From positions 1-14,787 of the forward strand of contig JBLIMR010000060.1 in assembly GCA_047638815.1 (NCBI GenBank): DNA of 14,787 nucleotides. The letters are read 5' to 3'. Each line of letters starts with the position of its first letter. Positions within the stretch are counted from its first letter, which is position 1. The notes under the pieces were generated by a model. The model was not told the DNA's origin. It saw nothing but the letters and a program-made list of their open reading frames with translations, and searched no databases. Positions 14,764 to 14,787 of this stretch are shown here, piece by piece. This DNA comes from JAJRRH01 sp047638815. Lineage in GTDB: Bacteria; Bacteroidota; Bacteroidia; Flavobacteriales_D; JABDKJ01. The position numbers and the translations under genes were made by a program.

Positions 14764-14787
14764 ACGATGTTATTTTTTTCTCCCGCA

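Noticed and set aside
14767..14787. Start of another gene after rsmA
   Set aside because: An ATG is present, but only seven codons remain before the window edge, which is too little to support a call.

Overview
The window looks like a chromosomal segment of a Bacteroidota bacterium, probably a marine or soil Cytophagales- or Flavobacteriia-like lineage. The reasons are a RagA/SusC plus SusD pair, two secreted proteins ending in type IX secretion (Por/T9SS) sorting domains, TAnnTTTG-type promoter boxes, a DUF4286 gene in front of rsmA, AT-rich DNA and no clear Shine-Dalgarno sequences. Assignment below phylum level is not supported by what is visible.

Region 1 (1-670) is a tRNA locus carrying a tandem duplication. 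A 127-bp block (the 3' end of one tRNA, a hairpin with a T run, and a complete tRNA-Val(GAC)) occurs twice, at 1-127 and 463-589, without a visible mismatch. A small GIY-YIG nuclease gene sits between the copies. Its 3' end runs into a degraded copy of the upstream tRNA, and the frame stays open through that tRNA sequence after the TAA. This looks like a tRNA-associated GIY-YIG element that duplicated its target, and it is the strangest structure in the window.

Region 2 (693-8033, minus strand) is a small polysaccharide-utilization-type operon. It runs SusC-like TonB-dependent transporter, SusD-like lipoprotein (TAATG overlap), then an 841-aa secreted protein that joins LamG, a PNGase F-like amidase region, two related Ig/CARDB-like modules and a T9SS tail. 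The likely target is N-glycosylated protein or glycopeptide. By eye the PNGase F-like part keeps two of three known active-site acids (D400, E532), while the third is Gln (Q452).

Region 3 (8274-9770, plus strand) is a divergent gene for a second LamG plus T9SS secreted protein, probably part of the same system. It ends at a nested palindromic terminator shared with the convergent operon.

Region 4 (9811-13542, minus strand) is a tight three-gene operon: a GCS2-type carboxylate-amine ligase fused to a CBS pair, an AstE/AspA-family zinc amidohydrolase, and a multi-pass membrane protein. The pairing of an amide-forming with an amide-cleaving enzyme suggests turnover of a small gamma-glutamyl-like or N-acyl-amino-acid metabolite. 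The substrate cannot be read from sequence.

Region 5 (13695-14763, plus strand) is housekeeping: DUF4286 overlapping rsmA (ksgA). The last 24 bases hold no assignable gene.
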